Source: Shimia abyssi
GTDB taxonomy: Bacteria; Pseudomonadota; Alphaproteobacteria; Rhodobacterales; Rhodobacteraceae
NCBI RefSeq assembly: GCF_003014475.1
Contig: NZ_PYGJ01000001.1
Coordinates: 434,001 to 498,000, forward strand
Length of the DNA stretch: 64,000 bases
Direction: 5' to 3'
Part shown: positions 1 to 9,255 of the stretch, in pieces
Layout of the letters: each line of letters starts with the position of its first letter
How positions within the stretch are numbered: the stretch's first letter is position 1
Translations under genes and position numbers: made by a program
The notes under the pieces: generated by a model
The model's input: the letters and a program-made list of their open reading frames with translations, nothing else
Databases searched by the model: none
Told to the model about the DNA's origin: nothing

Positions 1-482
1 AGACCTCTGTCGGTATGGCTGGTCCTCACACCGCTCTGGGCGACGCCATCGGCCTTTCTATCCGCACATTTGAAGCGTCCGAGATCGATCAGCGCCTGTT
101 AATCCTGCTCTCAGATGGCAACGACACAGCCTCGGCCATGTCGCCGATCAATGCCGCCGAGATTGCGCGCGACCGTGGTGTTGAAATCTACGCAATTGGC
201 GTTGGCAGCCCTGACGCTTCAGGCGAAAACCGCCTTGACATGGCACTACTCACTGGCCTCGCAACGCGTACCGGCGGGCAGGCGTTCTTTGCAGGGGATA
301 CAAATGACCTGCAAGAAGTTTACGACCGGATCGACTCCCTTGCCCCTCGCGATGTCGAAACCTTATCGCACCGCCCGCGCCAGAACCTTGCACATATTCC
401 GCTGATCCTTGCGGCCCTGATCGGCCTGGTCGCGCTGGCATGGCTCCATCTCTCCCCCGCGTCGCGGAGGGCCACGCCATGA
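1..482 (+). CDS. batA: BatA-like von Willebrand factor A protein (5' end missing)
   Basis: The reading frame is open from base 3 and the N-terminus lies outside the window. The visible 160 residues are the second half of a VWA domain: a Thr-Ala-Leu-Gly MIDAS loop (the metal-binding Thr) followed by the strand ILLSDGND with the conserved Asp. Near the C-terminus one membrane helix (LILAALIGLVALAWL) is followed by a short basic tail, as in BatA proteins of the Bat (aerotolerance) operon. The stop overlaps the next start (ATGA), so it is co-transcribed and probably translationally coupled with the two Bat-like genes that follow. Family role: a periplasm-facing inner-membrane protein thought to form a complex with other Bat proteins; the biochemical function is not established. 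Assignment rests on domain type plus BatD downstream. Confidence 0.8.
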   Translation, partial: TSVGMAGPHTALGDAIGLSIRTFEASEIDQRLLILLSDGNDTASAMSPINAAEIARDRGVEIYAIGVGSPDASGENRLDMALLTGLATRTGGQAFFAGDTNDLQEVYDRIDSLAPRDVETLSHRPRQNLAHIPLILAALIGLVALAWLHLSPASRRATP

Positions 483-2014
483 CCCCGTTTGAGACCGCGC
501 TGTCCGCCTTTCACTTTATCCGCCCTGCGTTCCTCCTGACGCTCATTCCACTCGCCCTGCTGTGGTGGCGCATCCGTCGCCCGGCTGAGGCCGCCGACAC
601 CGTCACGCTCGATATTGCGCCACACCTCAAATCCGCGCTTACCATCGGCGCAAAGCGCGCAACCCGATTTCATCCAATTGATCTTGTTACGCTAGTGCTT
701 ACCCTTCTCACTCTCGCAGCCTCAGGCCCAACATGGTCGCGCGTGCCCGAACCCTTTGCCGCCCAAACCGCACCGATGGTGATCGCACTGCAAGTCACTC
801 CTTCCATGCAGGAAAGCGACCTCGCGCCAAGCCGACTTGAACGCGCCAAGCAAAAGATCCGAGATCTGTTAGAAATGCGCGCCGGGGCCCGCACGGCCCT
901 CATTGCATATTCAGGTACCGCCCATTCCGCCGTGCCCATGACCGACGATTCCGCTCTTATCCAACCTTACCTCGAAGGGCTTTCGCCCGAGATTATGCCA
1001 GTTGAGGGCACAGCTCCACTCGCCGCACTTGCGCTTGCCCAAGACATCTTGCAACGCGACGATAACGCGGGCGGCGTGCTTTTCCTGCTCGACGATATAT
1101 CGACATCCGACGCGACCCAGCTGGCGCAATCCGCCAATGGGACGCCGCTGGCCTTTCTGACCATGCTGCCCAACAGCACCACACCTTCCGCACTCTCCCA
1201 AGTGCAAGCTCAAACCGTCGCCGTCACCCCGGACACCGCCGACCTGCGCGCGCTGGAAAGGGGGTTTCAGGCCGCTTATCAACAGGCCCAGCTGCAAGAC
1301 GCCGCACAGCCATGGCAGGATCGCGGCGCGTGGCTCGCATGGCCCGCGGCATTTCTGCTGCTGTTCTGGTTCCGGCGCGGCGTAACGATGCGATGGGCGC
1401 TGCTCTTTGCGCTGGCTATGTCCATCCCACCCGAACGCGCTCAGGCTCAGGGCGTATCGCAGTCACTGCGCGACTGGTTCTTCACCCCAGATCAACAGGG
1501 ATGGCTGGCCTATCGCAAGAAAGACTATGCAATCGCCGCTGACCGTTTTGCCGATCCTTATGCGCGCGGCGTCGCGCAATACCGCGCTGGCCAATACGAA
1601 GCCGCCGCACAAAGCTTTGCCCAGCTCGACACAGCCGACGCAGCCTTTGCGGCTGGCATGGCCTATGTCAAATCGCGCGGCTATCGCAACGGTGTACGCG
1701 CCTTTGAACGCGCGCTTGAGATTGATCCGACGCATCAGGGCGCGAACAACAACCTGCCCATCGCAAAACAAATCGTCGATTTTGTCGAAACTCAGCGCGA
1801 ACAATCCGACACCGGCGAGGACAGCGGCATTGGGGCCGATGACGTTGTGTTTGATAACGAAGCGCAGCGCGGCGCAGAAACCGAACTCTCGGCCCCTGCC
1901 GAGGACAAGCCGTCGATGCTGACCGCTGACCAATGGATGAACACAGTCGACACCGCAACCAGCGACTTCCTGCTGCAACGCTTTCGTCTCGAAGCGTCTG
2001 AGGCCAGCCAATGA
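479..2014 (+). CDS. BatB/BatC-like VWA and TPR membrane protein
   Basis: A 511-residue protein. The start at 479 is chosen because it makes an ATGA overlap with the preceding stop; an in-frame ATG at 440 would lie deep inside the upstream gene. Two membrane helices lie in residues 11-32 and 68-84, a VWA domain in about 100-280, further hydrophobic segments near 290-330, and TPR-like repeats (YRAGQYEAAAQSFAQL, RAFERALEIDP) near 370-430. This resembles BatB fused to the TPR part of BatC. Odd point: the MIDAS motif DxSxS reads Q105-V-T-P-S109, so the metal-coordinating Asp is missing. The gene overlaps BatD by 4 bases. It probably acts in a Bat complex at the inner membrane; the partner specificity is inferred from context only. 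Confidence 0.8.
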   Translation: MTPFETALSAFHFIRPAFLLTLIPLALLWWRIRRPAEAADTVTLDIAPHLKSALTIGAKRATRFHPIDLVTLVLTLLTLAASGPTWSRVPEPFAAQTAPMVIALQVTPSMQESDLAPSRLERAKQKIRDLLEMRAGARTALIAYSGTAHSAVPMTDDSALIQPYLEGLSPEIMPVEGTAPLAALALAQDILQRDDNAGGVLFLLDDISTSDATQLAQSANGTPLAFLTMLPNSTTPSALSQVQAQTVAVTPDTADLRALERGFQAAYQQAQLQDAAQPWQDRGAWLAWPAAFLLLFWFRRGVTMRWALLFALAMSIPPERAQAQGVSQSLRDWFFTPDQQGWLAYRKKDYAIAADRFADPYARGVAQYRAGQYEAAAQSFAQLDTADAAFAAGMAYVKSRGYRNGVRAFERALEIDPTHQGANNNLPIAKQIVDFVETQREQSDTGEDSGIGADDVVFDNEAQRGAETELSAPAEDKPSMLTADQWMNTVDTATSDFLLQRFRLEASEASQ

Positions 2015-3291
2015 TCCGTCTCGCCCTGACCCTCTTTTTGGCGATCACTTCGTTGGCCACTGCACAAACCGTCGATCCGCGCGTTGAAATTGAATTTAGC
2101 GAGACCGAGGCCATCCCCGGCCAGCCGCTCTCGCTACGCATCACCGTACTGGTACCAACATGGATGCCCGATCCGCCCGAATGGCCCAGCTTTGAAGCGC
2201 CCAACATCCTTGTCACTGCGCCCGAACGCGCCAGCTCGCCCACCAGCAAAACCATTGATGGCGAAACATGGTCTGGCGTTTCGCGCCGCTATCGCATCAC
2301 TCCCATGGTGCCCGGCACCGTTATCCTACCTGCTCAAACCATGCGCGTAACCTATGCCGCGCCCCCTGCCACCGATCCCATCAGCGCCGAAGTGCCCATC
2401 GATGCCCTTACTCTGACCGGCACACTCCCACCCGGTGCAGAAGGGCTCGATCCCTTTATTGCGGCCAGCGCGCTCACTCTGACTCACGAGGTCGAAGGGG
2501 AGACCACCGGGCTCAAGGCGGGTGACAGTTTCTCAGTCACCGTAACGGCCAAGCTTAGTGACCTGCCACCCATGTTCCTGCCGCAACTCGTGACAGGCGA
2601 GGTGCCAGAGGGCCTACGCGCCTATCCCGAAAGCCCAATCCTGAACCAAAGCGAAGATCGCGGCAAGGTTTCGGGCGCGCGCTCTGAAAAGGTAGTCTAT
2701 GTTGCGGAGGGTGGTGTTGAGGGCGCCCTGCCGGCGATGTCGCTGGAGTGGTATAATCTCGAAACGCAAAAGATCGAAACCGCAACCCTTGCGGAAATCT
2801 CGGTGCAGGCTGATGCGCCACCTGCTTCGGCTCAGACTGCGCAAGATATCAACTGGCCCCGTGTCATTGCAATGGCCGCGATGGCGCTCGTCATTCTGAC
2901 GTTGGGGATTGTCGCTGGCAAAAAGCTCACTCCGCCCGTGCGGGCCGCGCTCGCCCGGCGTCGCGCCAGACAACTGGCCAGCGCCAAGCACGCATGGACA
3001 CAGCTTGAACGTGCCCTTAAGGATCGCGATCTGCCCGCCACCCATGCGGCACTTGCCCTCTGGCAATCACGCGCTTTGCCGTTGACATCAACCCAACAGT
3101 CACAGATCGACGCCGCATTTGTTGCGATTGGGCACGCCCGCTATGGTCCAAATGCCACACGCGATAACGTGAGCGGTTGGCAAACTCTGTCCAGCCTGCT
3201 TCACTCGACAAAACAGGCTCAGCACGCACAGCGCTTTACGCGCTCGGCATTGCCCGCCCTCAATCCGCAGGCCACACCGCGCCATCTATAA
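2011..3291 (+). CDS. batD: BatD-like protein (oxygen tolerance family)
   Basis: A 426-residue protein starting at an ATGA overlap with the upstream VWA/TPR gene. It has an N-terminal signal peptide (MIRLALTLFLAITSLATA), a long extracytoplasmic beta-rich region, one membrane helix near residues 290-307 (VIAMAAMALVILTLGIVAG) and a cytoplasmic basic and alpha-helical tail. This is the domain order of BatD. In known Bat operons BatD is encoded with BatA and BatB and is thought to work with them at the inner membrane, possibly in envelope stress resistance; its molecular activity is unknown. It ends 12 bases before the octaheme cytochrome gene, so the two are likely in one transcript. Confidence 0.82.
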   Translation: MIRLALTLFLAITSLATAQTVDPRVEIEFSETEAIPGQPLSLRITVLVPTWMPDPPEWPSFEAPNILVTAPERASSPTSKTIDGETWSGVSRRYRITPMVPGTVILPAQTMRVTYAAPPATDPISAEVPIDALTLTGTLPPGAEGLDPFIAASALTLTHEVEGETTGLKAGDSFSVTVTAKLSDLPPMFLPQLVTGEVPEGLRAYPESPILNQSEDRGKVSGARSEKVVYVAEGGVEGALPAMSLEWYNLETQKIETATLAEISVQADAPPASAQTAQDINWPRVIAMAAMALVILTLGIVAGKKLTPPVRAALARRRARQLASAKHAWTQLERALKDRDLPATHAALALWQSRALPLTSTQQSQIDAAFVAIGHARYGPNATRDNVSGWQTLSSLLHSTKQAQHAQRFTRSALPALNPQATPRHL

Positions 3292-3303
3292 AGAAAGCCG
3301 CCG

Positions 3304-5226
3304 ATGCCCCACGCCTTTTCCCGCGCCCTTTTCATCGGCGCAATGCTTTTTGGCCTCTCAACCTTAGCTGCCACCGCCCAGCAACGCGGCTATGTCGGCT
3401 CTGACGCCTGCGTCGATTGCCACACCGCCGAAACCGAAGCATGGGAGCAATCGCACCATGCTAAGGCTTGGCGCTGGCCAGACGCGGACATGCTGCTCGG
3501 GGCCTTTCAGGGCGAGGTGTTTGAACATGACGGTATGCGTGCCGAATTCTGGATGGACGGTGACACCCGAATGGTGCGTGTCACCGAAAAAGACGGCGTC
3601 ACCACGGAATACCCCGTGCATTCCGTGGGCGGTGTTGCCCCGCTGGAACAGCTCATTCTGGAAACCAAGCCCGGCAATCTCCAGAGCTTTGACGTCACAT
3701 GGGACGTAGAAAACCAGCGCTGGTATCACCTTTACCCGGATCAGGATCTGCCGCCAAACGACGGATTGCACTGGACCGGCCCCTACAAAAACTGGAATGC
3801 GCGCTGCGCTGAATGTCACGCCACCGGCTATAACAAAAACTTTGATGCGCCCGCCGCGTCCTACAAGTCCACTCAAGTCGAAATTGGCGTCGGTTGCGAG
3901 GCCTGCCACGGCCCCGGCGCGCGCCATATCGAACTTGTGTCAGCGGACACGCGCCCAGAATCCATGCCACCGCTCTACGGTTTCAATGTCGATTTTGACG
4001 ACACAGAAGCGGCAATGCAGCAATGCGCCGGATGCCACTCGCGCCGCGAAGCCTTTGGCAACGGCTCGCCGCGCCCAGGCACCGGTTTTCATGATGCCTA
4101 TAACCTCGCCCTCCTGCGTCCTGGCACTTATCACGCCGACGGTCAGATCTTGGACGAGGTCTATGTCTACGGTTCTTTCTTACAGTCCAAGATGTTTGCA
4201 AAAGGTGTTGGTTGCGCCAATTGCCATGACGGGCACACCGGCGAACGGCTGGCCGAAGACAACACGCTCTGCACCCAGTGCCATTCACCCGCCGGGAATG
4301 ATGACTTCCCGACTTTGGCGCTGAAAGACTATGACAGCACTGCGCACCACAACCATGCCGCTGACAGCCAGGGCGCTGAATGCAAGAATTGTCACATGAT
4401 TGAACGCACCTATATGGGTGTCGACGGGCGCCGTGATCACTCGTTCCGCATCCCACGTCCCGATCTGGCGGCGCAAACCGGCGCACCAAACGCCTGCACC
4501 GATTGCCACGTTGACGAGACCGCAAACTGGGCGGCCGCCGCCATCGCCGAATGGTACCCAAACGGCAACTGGACCGAACCACATTTTGGCCAAACACTGG
4601 CCAATGGTCGCGCCGACCCGGTTGGCGCAGCCAATGATCTTCTCATCCTTGCGCGCGATGATGACCAGAACACATTGGCCCGCGCCACAGCGCTTTGGCT
4701 GCTCTCAAACGCGGGTGACACGGTCTCACTCAGCGATCTGACACCCTACCTAAACGATCCTGATCCGTTGCTGCGCGCAAATGCGCTCTCCGCTTTGCGC
4801 GCTGTTCCAACAACGCTGTCGGCCCCCTACTTCGCCACCGCACTCGAGGATCCATCGCAGAACGTCCGCCTGTCTGCGGCGCGCGCCATCCTTTCGATCC
4901 CTTCGGCACAGGCAACGGACGCGCTGCGCGCCAGCTATCGCGCCGCCTATTCGACGCTTGCCACTTTCCTCAGAAACCAATTCGACTTCCCCGAGGCGCA
5001 CATGCAAATCGCCGGCATTGCTCTGACACAAAGTGACCTCACCTCGGCTGAGCGGGCCTTCCGCATGGCGGTGTCACTGGATCCGCAACAGGGCGATGCC
5101 TGGACATTGCTTGTGCGCATTGCCGCCGCGCAACGTGGTCGCGAAGCCGCGCGTCAGGTGCTGAACGAAGCCTTGCGCAACGCACCAAACCATCCGGGAT
5201 TGCTCGAACTCGCCTCCCAACTCTGA
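3304..5226 (+). CDS. Octaheme c-type cytochrome with HEAT and TPR repeats
   Basis: A 640-residue secreted protein with a Sec signal peptide (cleavage near ATAQ). Eight CxxCH heme sites are visible in order: CVDCH, CAECH, CEACH, CAGCH, CANCH, CTQCH, CKNCH and CTDCH, all in the first 400 residues. The C-terminal third has no heme motif; it shows HEAT-like helical repeats (about 430-530) and a TPR-like pair (AERAFRMAVSLDP, NEALRNAPNHPG) near the end. The fold should be periplasmic, with electron-transfer or multiheme reductase activity, but I cannot name a substrate. The spacing and absence of a CxxCK site do not match NrfA. It follows the Bat genes by 12 bases, which suggests co-transcription. 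Heme content is certain; function is not. Confidence 0.85.
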   Translation: MPHAFSRALFIGAMLFGLSTLAATAQQRGYVGSDACVDCHTAETEAWEQSHHAKAWRWPDADMLLGAFQGEVFEHDGMRAEFWMDGDTRMVRVTEKDGVTTEYPVHSVGGVAPLEQLILETKPGNLQSFDVTWDVENQRWYHLYPDQDLPPNDGLHWTGPYKNWNARCAECHATGYNKNFDAPAASYKSTQVEIGVGCEACHGPGARHIELVSADTRPESMPPLYGFNVDFDDTEAAMQQCAGCHSRREAFGNGSPRPGTGFHDAYNLALLRPGTYHADGQILDEVYVYGSFLQSKMFAKGVGCANCHDGHTGERLAEDNTLCTQCHSPAGNDDFPTLALKDYDSTAHHNHAADSQGAECKNCHMIERTYMGVDGRRDHSFRIPRPDLAAQTGAPNACTDCHVDETANWAAAAIAEWYPNGNWTEPHFGQTLANGRADPVGAANDLLILARDDDQNTLARATALWLLSNAGDTVSLSDLTPYLNDPDPLLRANALSALRAVPTTLSAPYFATALEDPSQNVRLSAARAILSIPSAQATDALRASYRAAYSTLATFLRNQFDFPEAHMQIAGIALTQSDLTSAERAFRMAVSLDPQQGDAWTLLVRIAAAQRGREAARQVLNEALRNAPNHPGLLELASQL

Positions 5227-5341
5227 CTCGCAATGCTTCGAGCTAACGTCGACACACAGCCAAACACGTTACTGATTTTTCGAATTTAGTCAATTTCGGT
5301 AACTTAATGATTGCGCCGAATCGCCGCGCAAGATATCACCA

Positions 5342-5355
5342 ACCAATCGGTCGAT
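5342..5355. promoter_or_regulatory. Probable PaaR operator upstream of the thiolase-paaABCDE operon
   Basis: ACCAATCGGTCGAT is a near-palindrome centred in the 177-base gap before the thiolase start. It closely resembles ACCGAACGGTTGGT at 14047 in the other control region of this cluster, and both fit ACCRAHCGGTYGRT. A TetR-type PaaR repressor is encoded nearby, so both are likely its binding sites. The assignment is inferred from position and similarity, without binding data. Confidence 0.5.
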
Positions 5356-5403
5356 TATTGAGGCTGATCAAACCGCCCCCATCCGACCGGCAGGAGGAAA
5401 CAC

Positions 5404-6621
5404 GTGACAGAAGCCTTCATCTGCGACGCAACCCGCACCCCAATCGGTCGCTACGGCGGCGCGCTTTCTTCGATCCGCACAGATGACTTAGCCGCGTTGC
5501 CCATCGCCGCACTAATCAAGCGTAACCCCCAAGTTGATTGGACGCGTATAGACGACGTTATCGTGGGCGACGCAAATCAGGCCGGAGAAAGCAATCGAAA
5601 CGTGGCGCGCATGGCCGCCTTGCTGGCCGGTTTGCCCACTGATGTGCCCGGCACAACGATCAACCGGCTTTGTGCCTCGGGCATGGATGCGGTCGGCATG
5701 GCGTCACGCGGATTGCGCGCGGGCGATTATGACATGGCCATTGCAGGCGGTGTCGAAAGCATGTCTCGGGCACCCTTCGTCATGCCCAAAGCGACCAGCG
5801 CCTTTTCGCGCAACAATACAGTTTTTGACACGACGATTGGCTGGCGATTTGTCAATCCTCAGATGGAACACAATTACGGCATTGACACTATGCCGCAGAC
5901 AGCCGACAACGTCGCCGAAGTTTATGGCGTCAGTCGACAAGATCAGGACGCTTTCGCCGCTCGCAGCCAAGCTCGCTGGGCGGCGGCACAAGAGGCCGGG
6001 GTGTTTTTGGAGGAGATCACCCCGGTCTCTGTGCCGAACATTGGGCGCAACCGTACGGACGCGCCCACCGTCGTCACCGCAGACGAACACCCTCGCCCCG
6101 GTACCACCGCAGAAAAGCTCGCCAAACTGCGCGGTATCAACGGCCCCGACCTGACCGTGACCGCTGGCAATGCATCCGGTGTCAACGACGGTGCTGCAGC
6201 AATCCTGATGGCTACAGGTGCCGCTGCCGCCCAGAATGGCCTCAAACCCATCGCGCGCATCGTCGGCATGGCCGCCGCTGGTGTAAAACCGCGTATAATG
6301 GGCATCGGCCCTGTGCCCGCCACCCGCAAACTTCTGGCGCGTACGGGCCTCACCATTGAACAAATGGATGTGTTAGAATTGAACGAGGCCTTCGCCGCAC
6401 AGGGCCTCGCGACCTTGCGTGAACTGGGTGTCCCGGATGACGCGCCGCACGTGAACCCAAACGGCGGCGCCATCGCCATCGGGCACCCACTTGGAATGTC
6501 CGGCGCGCGCCTTGTGCTGACCGCGGCCTATCAATTGCAACGTACTGGCGGGCGCTATGCGCTCTGCACCATGTGCGTTGGCGTAGGACAGGGCACCGCC
6601 TTGATCCTTGAAAGAGTTTAA
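5404..6621 (+). CDS. paaJ: 3-oxoadipyl-CoA thiolase (PaaJ/PcaF type)
   Basis: A 405-residue thiolase beginning at GTG 5404, preceded by a strong AGGAGG at 5391-5397. It has the thiolase active-site Cys90 in NRLCASG, the His of [16 protein letters not shown], and the C-terminal acid/base Cys in [10 protein letters not shown]. This family cleaves 3-oxoadipyl-CoA to succinyl-CoA and acetyl-CoA, the last step of the phenylacetyl-CoA (and beta-ketoadipate) route. Only 16 bases separate it from paaA, so it heads the paa epoxidase operon and the PaaJ role is favoured over a plain acetoacetyl-CoA thiolase. A probable PaaR operator lies about 50 bases upstream. Confidence 0.87.
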   Translation: MTEAFICDATRTPIGRYGGALSSIRTDDLAALPIAALIKRNPQVDWTRIDDVIVGDANQAGESNRNVARMAALLAGLPTDVPGTTINRLCASGMDAVGMASRGLRAGDYDMAIAGGVESMSRAPFVMPKATSAFSRNNTVFDTTIGWRFVNPQMEHNYGIDTMPQTADNVAEVYGVSRQDQDAFAARSQARWAAAQEAGVFLEEITPVSVPNIGRNRTDAPTVVTADEHPRPGTTAEKLAKLRGINGPDLTVTAGNASGVNDGAAAILMATGAAAAQNGLKPIARIVGMAAAGVKPRIMGIGPVPATRKLLARTGLTIEQMDVLELNEAFAAQGLATLRELGVPDDAPHVNPNGGAIAIGHPLGMSGARLVLTAAYQLQRTGGRYALCTMCVGVGQGTALILERV

Positions 6622-6637
6622 AGGGAGGAAACACGCG

Positions 6638-7630
6638 ATGTACGCACAGATGATCAAGACCGCCAACTCCGGCGTCAAACCGCGTGAAGAAATGAGCGAT
6701 CAGGAACGCGCCTTTCAGGACAAAATCGATGCGGACATCAAGATCGAGCCGCGTGATTGGATGCCAGACGATTACCGCCGGACCCTTATCCGCCAGATCG
6801 GTCAGCACGCTCATTCTGAGGTGGTTGGCCAACTGCCCGAAGGCAACTGGATCACTCGCGCGCCCACCCTTGAACGCAAAATGATCCTTCTGGCCAAGGT
6901 TCAGGACGAAGCGGGACATGGTCTTTACCTCTATTCCGCGGCCGAAACTCTCGGCGAAAGCCGGGATGAACTTGTACGTCTCCTGCACGAAGGGCGGATG
7001 AAATACTCCTCGATCTTCAACTACCCGACACTGAATTGGGCCGATATCGGTGCAGTTGGCTGGCTGGTCGATGGGGCGGCCATCGTCAACCAAGTTGCGC
7101 TTCAGCGCACCTCCTACGGGCCCTATTCGCGCGCCATGGTCCGCATCTGCAAGGAAGAGAGCTTCCATGCCCGCCAAGGTTATCACGCCATGATGAAAAT
7201 GGCTTTCGGCAGCCCCGCGCAAAAGAAAATGGCCCAGGACGCGCTCAACCGCCTCTGGTTCCCTTCGATCATGATGTTTGGTCCAAGCGACAGCGAAAGC
7301 ACACATTCCGAGCAATCGATGGCCTGGAAGATCAAGGTTAAATCCAATGACGAACTGCGCCAGCAGTATATCGACCAGACCGTGCCACAGATCGAATATC
7401 TCGGCCTCGACCTGCCCGATCCCGGGCTCAAATGGAATGCGGAACGCGGCCACTATGATTTTTCCGAACCCGACTGGTCCGAGTTGTTTGACGTGATCAA
7501 AGGCAACGGCCCCTGCAACACCGACCGTATGAACGCCCGTGTCAAAGCTTGGGATGACGGTCAATGGGTCCGTGATGGCCTGATGGCCCACGCCCGCAAG
7601 AAAGCCGCGCGCCAACACGCCGCCGAATAG
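6638..7630 (+). CDS. paaA: Phenylacetyl-CoA 1,2-epoxidase catalytic subunit PaaA
   Basis: A 330-residue ferritin-like di-iron oxygenase subunit. The start at 6638 follows AAGGGAGG with proper spacing; the frame is open 30 bases further but without an RBS. The iron-binding helices are clear: [11 protein letters not shown] (first ExxH) and [13 protein letters not shown] (second ExxH). PaaA converts phenylacetyl-CoA to the 1,2-epoxide using O2 and electrons from PaaE, in complex with PaaB and PaaC. It is the second gene of the thiolase-paaABCDE operon, and length and motifs match the family fully. Confidence 0.97.
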   Translation: MYAQMIKTANSGVKPREEMSDQERAFQDKIDADIKIEPRDWMPDDYRRTLIRQIGQHAHSEVVGQLPEGNWITRAPTLERKMILLAKVQDEAGHGLYLYSAAETLGESRDELVRLLHEGRMKYSSIFNYPTLNWADIGAVGWLVDGAAIVNQVALQRTSYGPYSRAMVRICKEESFHARQGYHAMMKMAFGSPAQKKMAQDALNRLWFPSIMMFGPSDSESTHSEQSMAWKIKVKSNDELRQQYIDQTVPQIEYLGLDLPDPGLKWNAERGHYDFSEPDWSELFDVIKGNGPCNTDRMNARVKAWDDGQWVRDGLMAHARKKAARQHAAE

Positions 7631-7661
7631 CTCATCCGCTCCTAACATACGGAGAACATAA

Positions 7662-7946
7662 ATGAAAAACGAATGGCCCCTCTGGGAAATTTTCATTCGC
7701 GGCCAACACGGCCTCGCGCACCGCCACGTCGGCTCCCTGCACGCGCCTGACGCTGAAATGGCCATCAAAAACGCCCGCGACGTCTATACGCGCCGCAATG
7801 AAGGCGTCTCTATCTGGGTGGTGGAGGCCCGCCACATCGCCGCCACGGCACCCGGTGACAAAGGCCCGCTGTTTGAGCCGTCCGAGTCCAAAGTCTACCG
7901 CCACCCAACCTTCTTCGACATTCCAGACGACGTGGGGCATATGTGA
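7662..7946 (+). CDS. paaB: Phenylacetyl-CoA epoxidase subunit PaaB
   Basis: A 94-residue protein of typical PaaB length, with the conserved N-terminal WPLWEIFIRGQHGLAHRHVG stretch and the ARDVYTRRNEGVSIWVV region. In the known epoxidase PaaB bridges PaaAC units and is needed for activity in vivo, but carries no cofactor. It follows paaA by 31 bases with a GGAG ribosome site and overlaps the paaC start (TGATG). Confidence 0.96.
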   Translation: MKNEWPLWEIFIRGQHGLAHRHVGSLHAPDAEMAIKNARDVYTRRNEGVSIWVVEARHIAATAPGDKGPLFEPSESKVYRHPTFFDIPDDVGHM

Positions 7947-8707
7947 TGACTGATCAGAACCACCTCCTGCAATTCCTGCTGCGTCAGGGCGACAATGCCC
8001 TGATCCTCAGCCATCGGGTCTCTGAATGGTGCGGCCACTCTCCCATACTGGAAGAGGACATCGCGCTTGCCAACACGGCGCTTGACCTTATCGGGCAGAC
8101 ACAAATGTGGCTCGGCTATGCCGCCGAAGTACAGGCTGAGGGCAAATCTGCCGACGATCTCGCGTTCTTGCGCGACGCTTGGGATTTCCGCAATATCCTC
8201 TTGGTCGAACTGCCCAACGGCGATTTTGGCCGCACTTTGCTGCGCCAGTTCCTGTTTGATGCCCATCAATCCGTGCTGATGGGCCGTCTGATCAAATCCT
8301 CCGACGACACTGTCGCCGCCATTGCCGCAAAGGCCAGCAAAGAAGTTGCCTATCACGTCGAACGCTCTGCCGACACAGTTGTCGGGCTTGGCGATGGCAC
8401 AGCTGAAAGCCATGAACGCATGCAGGCGGCACTTGACTATCTCTGGCCGTATGTGGGCGAAATGTTCACCTCAGACGACACCGACACCGCCATGGCTATC
8501 GCAGGCATTGCCCCCGAACCATCAACCCTGCGCGACGAATTTCATGCCCTTGTAACCCGTGTCCTCACCGACGCAACGCTGACCATCCCCGGCGGCCGCT
8601 TCAGCCACAAAGGCGGGCGTACCGGGGAAATGCATACCGAACATCTCGGCCACCTTCTGGCCACCATGCAATGGCTGCAACGCGCCTATCCTGGGTGCGA
8701 GTGGTAA
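7946..8707 (+). CDS. paaC: Phenylacetyl-CoA epoxidase structural subunit PaaC
   Basis: A 253-residue ferritin-like protein that pairs with PaaA in the epoxidase. Conserved pieces include LGQTQMW-like (LIGQTQMWLGYA) and KEVAYHVERSADTVV, typical of PaaC. In the family this subunit keeps the four-helix fold and supports the PaaA di-iron site while not being catalytic itself. The ATG at 7946 overlaps the paaB stop (TGATG); a GTG one codon earlier is also possible. It is co-transcribed with paaB and paaD. Confidence 0.96.
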   Translation: MTDQNHLLQFLLRQGDNALILSHRVSEWCGHSPILEEDIALANTALDLIGQTQMWLGYAAEVQAEGKSADDLAFLRDAWDFRNILLVELPNGDFGRTLLRQFLFDAHQSVLMGRLIKSSDDTVAAIAAKASKEVAYHVERSADTVVGLGDGTAESHERMQAALDYLWPYVGEMFTSDDTDTAMAIAGIAPEPSTLRDEFHALVTRVLTDATLTIPGGRFSHKGGRTGEMHTEHLGHLLATMQWLQRAYPGCEW

Positions 8708-8711
8708 CGAC

Positions 8712-9173
8712 ATGCTAAGGCCAAGCGTAGAACAGGTCTGGGATTGGCTCGCGACGATCCCAGACCCTGAAATCCCGGTGATTACGTTGGTCGATCTCGG
8801 CGTGATCCGCGATGTCGTCTTTCGCGGTGAAACCTGCGTTGTCTCGGTCACGCCCACCTATTCCGGTTGCCCGGCCATGTCGGTGATCAACATGGATATC
8901 GAAACCCGCCTGCGCGACGAAGGGCTCAGCAAAATAGAGCTGAAACAACAGCTTGCCCCAGCATGGACAACTGACTGGATGTCACCACGTGCCCGCATGG
9001 CCCTTGAAAAATACGGCATCGCACCACCGCAACCGGCAGGTGGCCCTGCGCGCTGTCCACGCTGCGCCGGTAATGACCTCGAAAAACTAAGCCAGTTCGG
9101 CTCGACCCCCTGCAAAGCGCAATGGCGCTGTCGATCCTGTCTGGAACCGTTTGAATATTTTAAGTGCATCTAA
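8712..9173 (+). CDS. paaD: Phenylacetate degradation protein PaaD
   Basis: A 153-residue protein with an N-terminal MIP18/DUF59 domain (IPDPEIPVITLVDLGVIRDV) and a C-terminal Cys-rich zinc-ribbon-like part (CPRCAG, then CRSC). PaaD is required for epoxidase activity in other bacteria and is thought to help assemble the iron sites or the PaaE Fe-S cluster. It starts 4 bases after paaC. Confidence 0.95.
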   Translation: MLRPSVEQVWDWLATIPDPEIPVITLVDLGVIRDVVFRGETCVVSVTPTYSGCPAMSVINMDIETRLRDEGLSKIELKQQLAPAWTTDWMSPRARMALEKYGIAPPQPAGGPARCPRCAGNDLEKLSQFGSTPCKAQWRCRSCLEPFEYFKCI

Positions 9174-9255
9174 CCGTTTGGGTCGACACCTTGGGTGTCA
9201 ACCGCCCCAAGCCCGCCATGCACCCGGCCCGTCAAGACCCGAGGGAGGTACATCA

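Noticed and set aside
6350-7768. Long minus-strand open frame (472 codons) over the thiolase end and paaA
   Set aside because: It lies antisense to two certain genes, has no ribosome site or family motif, and is explained by GC-rich codon bias.
9151-9255. Upstream in-frame start for paaE
   Set aside because: It overlaps paaD and adds 35 residues unlike the family; the ATG at 9256 has a strong GGGAGG.
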